A DNA stretch of 64,000 nucleotides from Parasediminibacterium sp046546515 (GTDB lineage: Bacteria; Bacteroidota; Bacteroidia; Chitinophagales; Chitinophagaceae). The notes beneath the pieces were generated by a model. The model was given only the letters and a program-made list of their open reading frames with translations. It was not told where the DNA came from and made no database searches. Location of the stretch: contig NZ_JBKHKJ010000003.1 of NCBI RefSeq assembly GCF_046546515.1, positions 124,001 through 188,000 of the forward strand, written 5' to 3'. The position numbers were made by a program, and so were the translations under genes. This document shows, piece by piece, positions 8,676-17,054 of this stretch. Position 1 is the stretch's first letter. Every line of letters begins with the position of its first letter.

Positions 8676-9554
8676 ATGATAAATTACAACCCCAAGCAAT
8701 GGTTTTACTTGATAGCAGGATTCCACAAAGGCGACACGCTTAGGAAACTATGGCCTTTGCTGCTTTTCATGGGCTGCTACAGTTGGTTGGTTGTGTTCCT
8801 GGAAGTAGATTTCTTGAAACTAGAGGAAGGCCACGAGGTAAAAAATATCCCTCAAATGCACAGCTTGCTTGGCTTTGCTATTTCCATGCTGCTCGTTTTC
8901 AGGACTAACACGGCTTACGATAGGTGGTGGGAAGGCCGGAAACTATGGGGCAGCCTGATAAATAATAGCCGGAACTTTGCTATACACATCAATGCACTAC
9001 TTCCAAATGAAGACAATAAGAACAGGAGTTTTTTCAAGAAATTAATCCCTCGCTTTGCAGAGGAATTGCGTTTCCACTTGCAGGCAGAATCAACAAGGCT
9101 AGAGCTAGACGAAGATCTGCACCCCGAAATACCCCATTTTGACTCGAGCAAGCATATACCTGTGCAAGTATCTTCACTAATGCTGAATAAGGTAAACATC
9201 CTTTACAAAGAAGGGAAAATAAGCGATGCCCAACTAATAAACCTAAACACGGAATTGCAATCGTTCCTGGATATTTGTGGCAGTTGCGAGCGAATAAAAA
9301 ACACGCCTATCCCCTATTCTTATAGCTCTTTTATCAAAAAGTTCATTTTTATTTACATGCTCACCATGCCTCTAGGGCTGGCACTTAGCCTTGGCTACCT
9401 TACCATACCCATAGTAGCTTTTGTGTTTTATGTACTAGCAAGCCTTGAAATAATTGCCGCAGAGATAGAAGACCCTTTTGGCAAAGATGCCAACGACCTG
9501 CCCATGCAGCGGCTTACTGCGACTATTAAAAAGAATGTGGAAGATATATTGTAA
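8676..9554 (+). CDS. Bestrophin-family anion channel protein
   Basis: 292 aa. It matches the bacterial bestrophin / RFP-TM family (pentameric chloride- or cation-permeable channels of the inner membrane). Evidence is the N-terminal helix pair (LRKLWPLLLFMGCYSWLVVF), the conserved stretch SLLGFAISMLLVFRTNTAYD followed by RWWEGRKLWG, and the late helices TMPLGLALSLGYLTIPIVAF with the PFG motif (EDPFGKDANDLP). Hydrophobic segments lie at about residues 22-42, 62-82, 225-245 and 250-270. It starts 33 bp after ppx, so it may belong to the same transcript; a link to polyphosphate is not established. Confidence 0.9.
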   Translation: MINYNPKQWFYLIAGFHKGDTLRKLWPLLLFMGCYSWLVVFLEVDFLKLEEGHEVKNIPQMHSLLGFAISMLLVFRTNTAYDRWWEGRKLWGSLINNSRNFAIHINALLPNEDNKNRSFFKKLIPRFAEELRFHLQAESTRLELDEDLHPEIPHFDSSKHIPVQVSSLMLNKVNILYKEGKISDAQLINLNTELQSFLDICGSCERIKNTPIPYSYSSFIKKFIFIYMLTMPLGLALSLGYLTIPIVAFVFYVLASLEIIAAEIEDPFGKDANDLPMQRLTATIKKNVEDIL

Positions 9555-9609
9555 TTGTTCCCCTTAGTTACTATAAATTTCCACAAAAGAAATAAGCCTT
9601 ACAAAGAAG

Positions 9610-9662
9610 TTGCCACGAATGCACGAATAAAAACATTAGTCCCATTCGTGCATTCGTGGCAA
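9610..9662. terminator. Bidirectional terminator-like hairpin
   Basis: A perfect 19-bp inverted repeat: TTGCCACGAATGCACGAAT (9610-9628) and its complement (9644-9662), with a 15-base loop. It lies between the convergent bestrophin and fucosidase genes, so it probably ends both transcripts. The arm sequence resembles widespread Bacteroidota intergenic repeats. Confidence 0.75.
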
Positions 9663-9721
9663 AATATAAAAGTAACAACTTGCTTACACTTTTTTTGCCC
9701 TTAGTGCCTAACGTTGCATTG

Positions 9722-11251
9722 TTATTTCTTGAATACTACTTCAAAAGCCACTGTTTTCCATTTAGGCAAACTGCTTGGCTTTGTAATTGTAAGCGCATCG
9801 TCGCCTTGTTTCCAGCTTAGTTTTTCAGTGCTGCCCAGTAGTTTTACAGCAGCAATTTCCCTTGTATCTAATTTTGCATTTTTGCCTAAAGACACAATGC
9901 TAATGTCTGCTGTTGGCGGCTCCATCACAAATACATATACCTTGCCATTCTTAGTGGTGAAACGATAATCTGTAGACCCATATTTGCGTACATCTTTCAA
10001 TCCACCAAAATGCCCTTTTTCTTGGGACGGTGCAGTAGATGGGCCCTCGCCATATATTTTCCAAGGGCGGCTGCCATAGATGCCTTCGCCGTTAGCGGAT
10101 GTCCATGTACCCAAATCTTCCAATGTATTCACCATGTCCTGTTCTATATCGCCTTCGGGTGTCTGCACAATATTGATTAATAAATTACCATTCTTGCTTA
10201 CAATATCAACCAGCATTTGGATAATTTCTGATGCACTTTTGTATTTCTGCCCGGTGCTGTAAAACCAGTCGCCAATAGATGTATCTGTTTGCCAAGGAAA
10301 TTCGGCAATAACGTCATTCACGCCACGCTCAATGTCTTTTACATAAGTGCCATCCGCAGGCATAGTTTTATAGTTGTAAACGGCTTGCATTTTTCCATTA
10401 TTGGCTTTTAGGTTGCCATTGTAGTAATTTGCCATCATTGCCAAGCCTGTATCTCCAAAAGGCAATTTACTATCAGAATACACTAAGTCGGGATGATAAG
10501 CATCTACCAGTTCCTTTACATCGTCAAACCATTCCTTAGCCCATTCAGGGCTCTTGGTAATCCATCCTTTATCGTTAGGAGCAGCTTTTGTATTGTACAA
10601 GTCTGCATAAGCAGGGTCGTTGCCATCGTAAGGAACGCCTTTAAACTCGCCCGAAGTGTCGGCACCGTGCGCTGTTTGGAACCAAGTATAACTTGCCGCC
10701 AAATGCTCAGACACGCCAAAATGCAACCCTTCTTTTTTTGCAGCTTTTTGCCAAATACCTACCACGTCTTTGTGTGGCCCCATTTCCACGGCGTTCCAAC
10801 GGTGGATTTTAGATTTCCATAAAAAGAAATTATCGTGGTGGCTGCCCATGCTTACAAAATATTTGGCACCCGCTTTCTTGTATAGTTTCATCAAGTATTC
10901 TGGATCCCACTTTTCTGCTTTCCATAGCGGGATAATGTCTTTGTAGCCAAATTTTGAGGGGTGGCCATATGTTGCAACATGGTATTTGTTATCGCCACTG
11001 CCCTGTTGGTACAGCTTCTTTGCATACCAATCGCCATGGCGTGGCACAGCCTGCGGCCCCCAATGTGCCCAGATACCAAACTTGGCATCCCGGAACCATT
11101 CCGGGCATTTGTATTGTTTAAAACTTTCTGGTTTATTTGGGTTATAAGGCCCATCAACAATTGGTAATGTATTTTGTGCATGGCTACTTCCTATTGCGCC
11201 AGCAATTAAGCCAGTGGTAAAAAGCATTTTTTTTAAAAGCATCCGTTTCAT
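9722..11251 (-). CDS. Alpha-L-fucosidase, GH29 family, secreted
   Basis: 509 aa from the chosen ATG at 11251. This start begins a signal peptide (MKRMLLKKMLF, then TGLIAGAIGSSHAQ); the upstream in-frame ATG at 11293 would add 14 residues with no signal character. The family hydrolyses terminal alpha-linked L-fucose with retention. Signatures are WFRDAKFGIWAHWG near residue 45, GAKYFVSMGSHHDNF, the histidine-containing HFGVSEHLAASY, and the presumed nucleophile Asp260 in LVYSDSKLPFG. The C-terminal part holds the small beta-sandwich of the family, ending in VAFEVVFKK. It is the last gene of the fucose cluster, 283 bp after the lactonase. It would release the sugar that the rest of the cluster imports and oxidises. 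Confidence 0.93.
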   Translation of the reverse strand: MKRMLLKKMLFTTGLIAGAIGSSHAQNTLPIVDGPYNPNKPESFKQYKCPEWFRDAKFGIWAHWGPQAVPRHGDWYAKKLYQQGSGDNKYHVATYGHPSKFGYKDIIPLWKAEKWDPEYLMKLYKKAGAKYFVSMGSHHDNFFLWKSKIHRWNAVEMGPHKDVVGIWQKAAKKEGLHFGVSEHLAASYTWFQTAHGADTSGEFKGVPYDGNDPAYADLYNTKAAPNDKGWITKSPEWAKEWFDDVKELVDAYHPDLVYSDSKLPFGDTGLAMMANYYNGNLKANNGKMQAVYNYKTMPADGTYVKDIERGVNDVIAEFPWQTDTSIGDWFYSTGQKYKSASEIIQMLVDIVSKNGNLLINIVQTPEGDIEQDMVNTLEDLGTWTSANGEGIYGSRPWKIYGEGPSTAPSQEKGHFGGLKDVRKYGSTDYRFTTKNGKVYVFVMEPPTADISIVSLGKNAKLDTREIAAVKLLGSTEKLSWKQGDDALTITKPSSLPKWKTVAFEVVFKK

Positions 11252-11534
11252 ATTTGTATTGTTTTTTGTGAACCAAGATTTTGATATTGCCACTAAGGAA
11301 CGTTGTCAAAATAAAGTGAGCAAGTTTAAACGCAAAGGCCGCAAAGCCATTAAACGCAGAGAACGCGCCAAGGGTGTACTTATAGACAAAAAAAAGTTGC
11401 ACTTGCCCCCATCTCCCTAAAGGGGGCAAAGTCAACGCAAAGGCTATTTGAGAAGGTTAATTCATTCTTAGATAGCCTAATTTAAAATTGCTCGACTTAT
11501 TTAAATCACATTCTTAAGGAAACAGAAGAAAGGA
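11252..11534. other. Gap between lactonase and fucosidase genes
   Basis: No gene is seen. On the plus strand, 11330-11375 carries a run of CGCAAAG-like words (aaacgcaaaggccgcaaagc, aaacgcagagaacgcg). A similar set in reverse orientation is present in the next gap at 12440-12536. 11403-11426 has a purine/pyrimidine symmetric stretch (cttgcccccatctccctaa then agggggcaaag) that could form a CCCCC/GGGGG stem. Confidence 0.5.
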
Positions 11535-12374
11535 TTAAATCTTATAAAACGAACTGGCATTTCCCCCAAAAAACAAGCCCTGTTCATCTATCGTAAACTG
11601 TTTAAAATAATCTTTTACAATACCTAATGTAGCTTCATACGAAGCAGCCACCTGGCACACCGGCCAGTCTGAACCATACATGATGCGGTTGATGCCAAAT
11701 GCATCTACTACCACATCCATATAAGGCGTAAAATCCGTAGGCTTCCAGTTTTTGTAATCGCCTTCTGTTACCATACCACTTATTTTGCAATGCACATTGG
11801 GGCATTGGGCAATGGCTTTTATACCTTTTGCCCATTCATCTATCAGCCCCGCTTTAATGTATGGCTTTGCAATATGGTCTATTACAAACGGTTGGTGAGG
11901 AAATTTGGCTACTAACTCAGTAGCCGCCTCTAAATGCTTAGGAAAAATCAGTATATCATAAGTAAAGTTATGTTTAGCCAGTGCGGCTATCCCATTAAGG
12001 AATGCGGGTTGCAGCATAAAAAATGGTTCTTCCCCTTGCAAAACATGCCTAAAACCTTGTATCTTACTTGATTGGGCATAATAAGCCAGCCTTTCTTCTA
12101 TATTAGTTGCCCTCAAATCAACCCAGCCCACAATTCCTTTGATAAAATTGTTCTCTTTGGCCAATGCCAACAAAAAATCTGTCTCTACCTCGGTTTGGTC
12201 AGCCTGCACTGCAATGCAGCCATCTATATTGTTTTGATGAAGGATAGGGGCTAAATCGGCAGGAAGGAAATCTTTGCGGATTACAGCCATTTCATCGTTG
12301 ATCCAACTATGTTTTACAGGCTCATAATACCAAAAATGCTGATGGGCATCTAGTGTATATTGCTTATTTTCCAT
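11535..12374 (-). CDS. L-fuconolactonase-type amidohydrolase
   Basis: 279 aa, the usual length for the amidohydrolase family COG3618 (amidohydro-related TIM barrel), which includes L-fuconolactonase and L-rhamnono-gamma-lactonase. The N-terminal metal motif is DAHQHFW (His11, His13). Later landmarks are VGWVDLRA, FRHVLQGE, the metal histidine in FVIDHIAKP, and the C-terminal aspartate in MYGSDWPVC. No signal peptide, so it acts in the cytoplasm. In the oxidative fucose route it opens L-fucono-lactone to L-fuconate. The specificity comes from its place between a fucose-type dehydrogenase, FucP and GH29; rhamnonolactone is the alternative substrate. Confidence 0.85.
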   Translation of the reverse strand: MENKQYTLDAHQHFWYYEPVKHSWINDEMAVIRKDFLPADLAPILHQNNIDGCIAVQADQTEVETDFLLALAKENNFIKGIVGWVDLRATNIEERLAYYAQSSKIQGFRHVLQGEEPFFMLQPAFLNGIAALAKHNFTYDILIFPKHLEAATELVAKFPHQPFVIDHIAKPYIKAGLIDEWAKGIKAIAQCPNVHCKISGMVTEGDYKNWKPTDFTPYMDVVVDAFGINRIMYGSDWPVCQVAASYEATLGIVKDYFKQFTIDEQGLFFGGNASSFYKI

Positions 12375-12549
12375 TGCACAAGTTTTATCGTTAGGAACAA
12401 AAATTATAAGACAAGTGGTTTACTATAGATTTTCCCCCCCCGCCTTTGCGTCCTCTAAGTGAAACGTATTTTCTTGTCTAAGGTATTTCCCTTTGCGGCT
12501 TCTCTGCGTAAATCGCTTTGCGGGCTTTGCGGTTAATTTTTAATAACAA
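12375..12549. other. Gap with CTTTGCG repeats
   Basis: No gene is seen. 12440-12536 contains several reversed copies of the CGCAAAG word (cctttgcgtcctct, ccctttgcggcttctctgcg, cgctttgcgggctttgcgg), similar to the gap at 11330-11375 but in opposite orientation. They may pair within mRNA, since both gaps flank the lactonase gene. Confidence 0.5.
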
Positions 12550-13569
12550 CTATTTATCCATTTCTACCATTGCTTTTATCACGCCATTTTTGGGATCCAG
12601 CCAACTAGCAAAATTATCTTTTACCTCCCCAAACGAAACCCTATGCGTGATATAATTGGTTGGGTTCACAAACCCTTTTTTCATGGAGGCCACCACATGC
12701 TCAAAATCCTGCGAGGTGGCGTTGCGGCTGCTCATCAACGTGCCTTCCCTTTTATGAAACTCAGGATGGCTAAATGCTATTTCGTTCTTTTGCAAGCCAA
12801 TCAGCACAAACCTAGCCCCATGTGCCATGTATTGGAAAGCATTATTAATGGCTCTCAGGTTGCCTGTGCAATCAATCACAACCGTAGGCATATCACCATT
12901 GGTGATGGTTTTTAGCTGGCCTGCAACATCGTCTGATAGGGCATTAATGGTATGCGCAACCCCTAATTTATCTTTGCAAAACTGCAAGCGCTGCTCGTTA
13001 ATGTCTAGTGCTATTACATGGCCGCCAGCAATACGTGCAAATTCCATTGTCCCTAAGCCTATGGGGCCAGCCCCAATTACCAAGACATATTCCCCTTGCT
13101 CCACCGCTGCCCTCCTTACGCCATGTGCGCCAATGGCCAATGGTTCCACCAATGCTAGTTCATCGTAGCTCAAGCCTTCGCCATGTATCAATGAATAAGT
13201 AGGTACAGCCAAGTATTCCCTCATTCCACCATCTATATGCACGCCGCACACATTAATAGCTGCACAGCAATTGGGCTTGCCGCTGCGGCAGGCAATACAT
13301 TTGCCACAATAAAAATATGGGCTAATGGTTACGGCTTCGCCTATAGAAAAGCCATTGCCAGGCTGTGTTTCCACTATTTCAGCCGCCAACTCATGCCCCA
13401 ATATGCGGGGGTAATTGAAAAAAGGCTGTGTACCTTCATAAGCGTGCAAGTCGGTGCCGCATATACCAACCCTTTTTATTTTGAGCAATGTATAATTTTC
13501 TGGCACTTCAGGCTTTTCCATGTCCTTATATTCAAAAGAACCAGGTGTTATGCATACCAATGCTTTCAT
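12550..13569 (-). CDS. Zinc-dependent medium-chain dehydrogenase, probable sugar-acid or sugar dehydrogenase
   Basis: 339 aa, a typical MDR-type alcohol/polyol dehydrogenase. Catalytic zinc ligands: Cys37 in GICGTDLH and His59-Glu60 in LGHE. Structural zinc: cysteines near 88, 91, 94 and 101/102 in CGKCIACRSGKPNCC. NAD(P) binding: VLVIGAGPIGLGTMEFA, followed by an acidic ALDINEQR that favours NAD. The closest general resemblance is to L-gulonate/L-galactonate 5-dehydrogenase-type enzymes (RspB/LgoD group). In this cluster it could oxidise 2-keto-3-deoxy-L-fuconate or act as a second fucose dehydrogenase; the sequence does not decide. Confidence 0.85.
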   Translation of the reverse strand: MKALVCITPGSFEYKDMEKPEVPENYTLLKIKRVGICGTDLHAYEGTQPFFNYPRILGHELAAEIVETQPGNGFSIGEAVTISPYFYCGKCIACRSGKPNCCAAINVCGVHIDGGMREYLAVPTYSLIHGEGLSYDELALVEPLAIGAHGVRRAAVEQGEYVLVIGAGPIGLGTMEFARIAGGHVIALDINEQRLQFCKDKLGVAHTINALSDDVAGQLKTITNGDMPTVVIDCTGNLRAINNAFQYMAHGARFVLIGLQKNEIAFSHPEFHKREGTLMSSRNATSQDFEHVVASMKKGFVNPTNYITHRVSFGEVKDNFASWLDPKNGVIKAMVEMDK

Positions 13570-13587
13570 GATATTTTATTTTATACT

Positions 13588-13783
13588 CACCACATAGGCA
13601 CATAGCCACATAGTAAGAAACTGAAAAGATGTAATGGTTTCATTATTATAAAGATCAACATAGGTTACTGAAAATGGCTGCTTTTTTCAAAATGCGCCTA
13701 ATTTTAAAACCTGTGTTAGCCTATTTTACTGATAGGTCTATTTATACCTTATAGGTCTATTTGTCCGATGTTCCTATGTGGTG
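13588..13783. repeat. Paired inverted repeats in the dehydrogenase-AKR gap
   Basis: CACCACATAGGCACATAGCC plus ACATAG (13588-13613) contains an 11-bp arm, CACCACATAGG (13588-13598), matched exactly by CCTATGTGGTG (13773-13783). The two nearly span the 222-bp gap. Between them are two copies of ATAGGTCTATTT (about 13731 and 13752). The same word pair recurs in the next gap at 14891-15056. Confidence 0.7.
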
Positions 13784-13791
13784 AAAATCTC

Positions 13792-14847
13792 TTAACCTGC
13801 CACAGGCAGGAAACTAGGTTCAAGCAGCCCATTTGTTACCATTGCTTCCCAAAAAGCAGGTGGCACTTGTGAAGTAGCCATGTTTATATTCCGCTTCACT
13901 TTCTCGGGCTTAGTGGTGCTGAGTGCTATTGATTTTACCCCCGGCACATTAAAACTAAAACTGAAGCAAGCCTCGGCAGGATCTATATTGTATTTTTTAC
14001 ATAACGTAAAGAAACCTTCCCGCCATTTATCTAGTACCTCGCCTTCAAGTGTTGCAGTATCCACTGGGGCATAATTGTAATGGCTGCCTCCTATCAGGTA
14101 GCCACCGTTGAACACGGCAGAATTAATTACAAATACCCCACGTTGTTCAAGTGATGCAATAAAGTCAATCAGTTCCGCCGGGTGGCTATGCAGGGTAAGG
14201 CTATTGGCCACCATTACCCAATCTAGTGCCACATCGTCGGAAATCCTCTTTATAATATCCCAATGTTTGCTCCCAACACCAATGGCCGCTACTTTTCCAG
14301 CCGCTTTTAATTCGGCTAATGCCCTGTAAGCTTCTAAAATATCGTGGTACAATTCATCTTCATGCTCTTTGCTTGTAGCTTTTGACAAGTACTCGTCTGG
14401 GTCGTGTACCGATACCATTTGTGGCATGTACCCACCTAATAGTTCATTGCCTTGGTAAAAACATTCAAGGATGCCATCATAGCTTATTTTTTGTACCGCA
14501 TCGTGGTGAATATCTTTCCATACCCCTTTCTCAAAAGTAGGTTCAGGCGTTGTTAAAGGCGTTTGGACCCAGCCTAGTTTATTGCTGATAATTACTTTGT
14601 CAGGGCTTATACCCAATTCCATAAGGCACTGCCCGAGTACTTGCAATGACAAACCTGCGCCATATTTTCCAGCAGAGTCAAACACAGGCATACCAGGGGC
14701 ATTTTCCACACAGGCTTTTACAATAGCAAGTTTGGTGGCATAAGGAACAGCTTCGTACAAATTACCTAACCCACTCGTTCCAAAAATAACAGGCCCCATT
14801 TCATCCAATATGCCCGGGGTTGTTTTTATTTCAAATGCTGTTTGCAT
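13792..14847 (-). CDS. Aldo/keto reductase, L-fucose (D-threo-aldose 1-) dehydrogenase type
   Basis: 351 aa, a full-length aldo/keto reductase. It resembles the D-threo-aldose 1-dehydrogenase / L-fucose dehydrogenase group. The catalytic set is visible: DSAGKYGAGLS (Asp and Tyr), the lysine in VIISNKLGWVQ, and the histidine in MVSVHDPDEYL. NAD(P)-binding residues follow in the C-terminal part (PGVKSIALSTTKPEKVKRNI). The reaction would be L-fucose to L-fuconolactone with reduction of NAD(P), the first oxidative step, feeding the lactonase. It has no signal peptide. Of the cluster's two dehydrogenases this is the better candidate for acting on free fucose. Confidence 0.87.
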   Translation of the reverse strand: MQTAFEIKTTPGILDEMGPVIFGTSGLGNLYEAVPYATKLAIVKACVENAPGMPVFDSAGKYGAGLSLQVLGQCLMELGISPDKVIISNKLGWVQTPLTTPEPTFEKGVWKDIHHDAVQKISYDGILECFYQGNELLGGYMPQMVSVHDPDEYLSKATSKEHEDELYHDILEAYRALAELKAAGKVAAIGVGSKHWDIIKRISDDVALDWVMVANSLTLHSHPAELIDFIASLEQRGVFVINSAVFNGGYLIGGSHYNYAPVDTATLEGEVLDKWREGFFTLCKKYNIDPAEACFSFSFNVPGVKSIALSTTKPEKVKRNINMATSQVPPAFWEAMVTNGLLEPSFLPVAG

Positions 14848-14890
14848 AGGGCTTTATATTAAATGTTGTATTAATTGTCAATAAAATTTT

Positions 14891-15056
14891 ACCACATAGG
14901 CACATAACCACATAGATAAAACCTATAATTTGATATTCTTAATATTATTCATTAAGAACAACATAGGATATTCGAAATTGCTTTTTTTGGTAGCACCCAC
15001 CGCATTTGTAAACCCTATGTTGAACTTTTCATGCTTTTCTATGTGTCTATGTGGTG
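14891..15056. repeat. Paired inverted repeats in the AKR-mutarotase gap
   Basis: ACCACATAGGCACATAACC plus ACATAG (14891-14915) pairs with TATGTGTCTATGTGGT near 15040-15055, with one mismatch over 16 bp. Inside, a second nested pair is possible: GAACAACATAGG (about 14957) with CCTATGTTGAAC/ACCCTATGTTG (about 15012). The gap could therefore fold into a long stem in the transcript. Confidence 0.7.
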
Positions 15057-15069
15057 AACAAAAAAAGTG

Positions 15070-15405
15070 TTACAACTGGAATATCTTATCCATCAACAGC
15101 CACTTTTCGCCAGGCTTTGCAAATGGCATGGACTGTTGGAATTTCCACATCAACTGCTCCCATTCCTGTACTTTGGGGTTTGCAGCATCCATAGCGGCTT
15201 TGCGTTCAAAACTAAAAGTATCGTCCACCTCCATTATCATAAACATCCTGTTTGCTAGGCGGTATATCTCCATGTTGGAAATACCAGCATCCCTGATGCT
15301 TTGTGTAATTTCCGGCCATGCGTTGCCCGCCTTGTGCCAGTTCTCGTATTCTGCAATCAATGCAGCATCATCCACTAAATCTACCGCAAGGCAATATTTT
15401 TTCAT
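15070..15405 (-). CDS. L-rhamnose/L-fucose mutarotase family protein
   Basis: 111 aa from the ATG at 15405. The longer reading frame up to 15702 overlaps fucP and has no family character, so the start is set where MKKYCLAVDLVDD begins. The size and motifs (IAEYENWHKAGNAWPEI, GISNMEIYRLANRMFMIMEV, then WEQLMWKFQQSMPFAKPGEK) match the RhaM-like dimeric alpha/beta mutarotases. These interconvert sugar anomers. In Bacteroidota fucose loci such a protein stands in for the unrelated FucU. Here it sits between fucP and the fucose dehydrogenase and would supply the right anomer to the dehydrogenase. Confidence 0.85.
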   Translation of the reverse strand: MKKYCLAVDLVDDAALIAEYENWHKAGNAWPEITQSIRDAGISNMEIYRLANRMFMIMEVDDTFSFERKAAMDAANPKVQEWEQLMWKFQQSMPFAKPGEKWLLMDKIFQL

Positions 15406-15528
15406 TGTGTAATATGTTTTATACCACTGATTAAATGATTTGACTGATTCTAATGATTGAGGCCTTTTACTTGTAAGACTTTTGATAAAATGATTTTCGC
15501 AAACCATTTTCTTTTTAGTAAAATTTCT

Positions 15529-15567
15529 AGCAATCTTTATAGGGTTTTGAACCCTATAAAGATTGCT
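15529..15567. terminator. Perfect palindrome at the end of fucP
   Basis: AGCAATCTTTATAGGGTT (15529-15546) and its exact complement (15550-15567) with a 3-base loop. The fucP stop codon (15554-15556) lies inside the right arm. On the transcript it would be a stable 18-bp hairpin between fucP and the mutarotase gene. It may be a partial terminator or a 3'-end stabiliser. There is no long U-tract after it. Confidence 0.7.
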
Positions 15568-16822
15568 TTGTTTTATACCCTTTCCAGCCAAACAACAGTA
15601 TAACTGTGAAAGAAGCCAATGGCACGCAATAGCCCAGTTGGATATTGCCTGTAGCATCGCTGATGTACCCAAATACTCTTGGTAGTATAGCACCGCCAAC
15701 AATAGACATGATTACCAAGCTGCTGCCATACTCTGTATCCCCACCCAAATCCTTGATGCTTAGGGAAAAGATGGTCGGGAACATAATAGACATAAAAAAG
15801 CAAATGCCTAAAATAGCATAGATGGTTATCATTCCCGTGGCAGTTATGGCAACTGCGCAAAGCAGGATATTAATGCCTGCATAAAGTGCAAGCAATGTTT
15901 GAGGTTGTACAAATTTCATTAAAAAAGTACCTAAAAACCGCCCAATCAGGAATAAAAAACCGCATATACCTAGATAATCTGCTGCCATAACTTGGGATAA
16001 CCCGGCTGATTTGGTAGCATACAAAATAAACAAGCTAAATACAGAAACCTGTGCCCCTACATAAAAAAACTGGGCAGATACCCCCCATGAAAGGTGCTTG
16101 TGCTTTAGGGCATGGAAAATGCTTTTACTAGCTTCGCCACGGCCTTCTTCTTGGATAACAGGCAACTTGGTAAAAGCAAATACGACTGCAATTATTACCA
16201 ATATCAGCCCCAATATCATGTAAGGAGCTTTAACCGAGGATGCCTCTGAGGCAAGTGCTATTTTGCGGGCAGCCTCCGTCATTTTGCTTAATTCCTCATC
16301 GGAAAAGCCTTTGGTCAATATAACCCTTGCCCCTATCACTGGTGCCAATGCTGCTGCCAAGCCATTAAAGGATTGGGACAAATTTAGCCGCTGGGTAGCA
16401 GTTTCAGGTGCGCCTAAAGAAGCGGCATAAGGGTTGGCAGCGGTTTCCAATATTGCAAGGCCACAAGCCATCACGAACAAAGCCACCAAAAAGAAATTGT
16501 ACAACTGCGTGTTTGCAGCAGGTATAAATAAAAAAGCACCTGTGGCAAAAAACAATAACCCAATAATGATACCGATTTTATAGCCAAACTTCTTCATAAT
16601 AAACCCTGCTGGCAATGCCATTAAAAAATAAGCAGCAAACACAGAAGAATCTACTAAAGTAGATTGGGTAGTAGTAAGGGTAAATGATTTTTTTAAATGT
16701 GGGATTAAAATAGGATCCAAGTTGTGCGCAAAGCCCCAAAGGAAAAACAAGGAAGTAACAAGGATAAATGCAAACTGGTAGTTTCCAGAAGGTTGCGCAA
16801 CCGTTTTTTTCTGTGGAGTCAT
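15554..16822 (-). CDS. fucP: L-fucose:H+ symporter, FucP family (MFS)
   Basis: 422 aa from the ATG at 16822 (MTPQKKTV); the in-frame ATG at 16885 adds 21 residues that do not fit. About twelve hydrophobic segments are present. Family signatures are SLFFLWGFAHNLDPILIPHL near the first membrane helix, SSVFAAYFLMALPAGFIM, GLAILETAANPYAASLGA, and LNLSQSFNGLAAALAPVIGA. FucP imports L-fucose with protons across the inner membrane. The asparagine/aspartate pair in HNLDP of helix 1 is the region known in E. coli FucP for proton and sugar coupling. It is the first minus-strand gene after the divergent AraC regulator. Confidence 0.9.
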   Translation of the reverse strand: MTPQKKTVAQPSGNYQFAFILVTSLFFLWGFAHNLDPILIPHLKKSFTLTTTQSTLVDSSVFAAYFLMALPAGFIMKKFGYKIGIIIGLLFFATGAFLFIPAANTQLYNFFLVALFVMACGLAILETAANPYAASLGAPETATQRLNLSQSFNGLAAALAPVIGARVILTKGFSDEELSKMTEAARKIALASEASSVKAPYMILGLILVIIAVVFAFTKLPVIQEEGRGEASKSIFHALKHKHLSWGVSAQFFYVGAQVSVFSLFILYATKSAGLSQVMAADYLGICGFLFLIGRFLGTFLMKFVQPQTLLALYAGINILLCAVAITATGMITIYAILGICFFMSIMFPTIFSLSIKDLGGDTEYGSSLVIMSIVGGAILPRVFGYISDATGNIQLGYCVPLASFTVILLFGWKGYKTKQSL

Positions 16823-16989
16823 AATCGTTTTAACTGTTTGGCAAGCATTGAAAAATAAATAAAAGCAACCTATCGTGGCCGCCAAAAGCGACCTTTAATT
16901 AAAAAGCAAATCTCTATGATATTCTATTCATTTCCATTACACAAAACAGCGTATTGTTTGAACAAATCCGACTATCAAAAAAAGCTGCC

Positions 16990-16997
16990 TATATTTG
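16990..16997 (+). promoter_or_regulatory. Candidate -7 element of the AraC gene
   Basis: TATATTTG fits TAnnTTTG and lies 57 bp before the ATG at 17055. A TTG and a TTTG occur at 16954-16960, but about 30 bp upstream, which is longer than the usual 19-21 bp spacing. The 232-bp fucP-araC region is the likely control region for the whole fucose cluster. Confidence 0.35.
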
Positions 16998-17054
16998 CAC
17001 CCACTGTTGCATAATGGGCAATCACTGCCTTAGCAACTATAAATTTCATTGTAG

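Noticed and set aside
15421..15500. Possible 9-bp repeat array (aatcattag, aatcagtca, aatcattta)
   Set aside because: Only about four degenerate units; this kind of run is common between Bacteroidota genes and lacks the fixed 11-bp phase and anchor of the other arrays.
15406..15702. Long N-terminal extension of the mutarotase frame
   Set aside because: It overlaps the fucP coding region and passes through intergenic repeats; the conserved family N-terminus begins at 15405.
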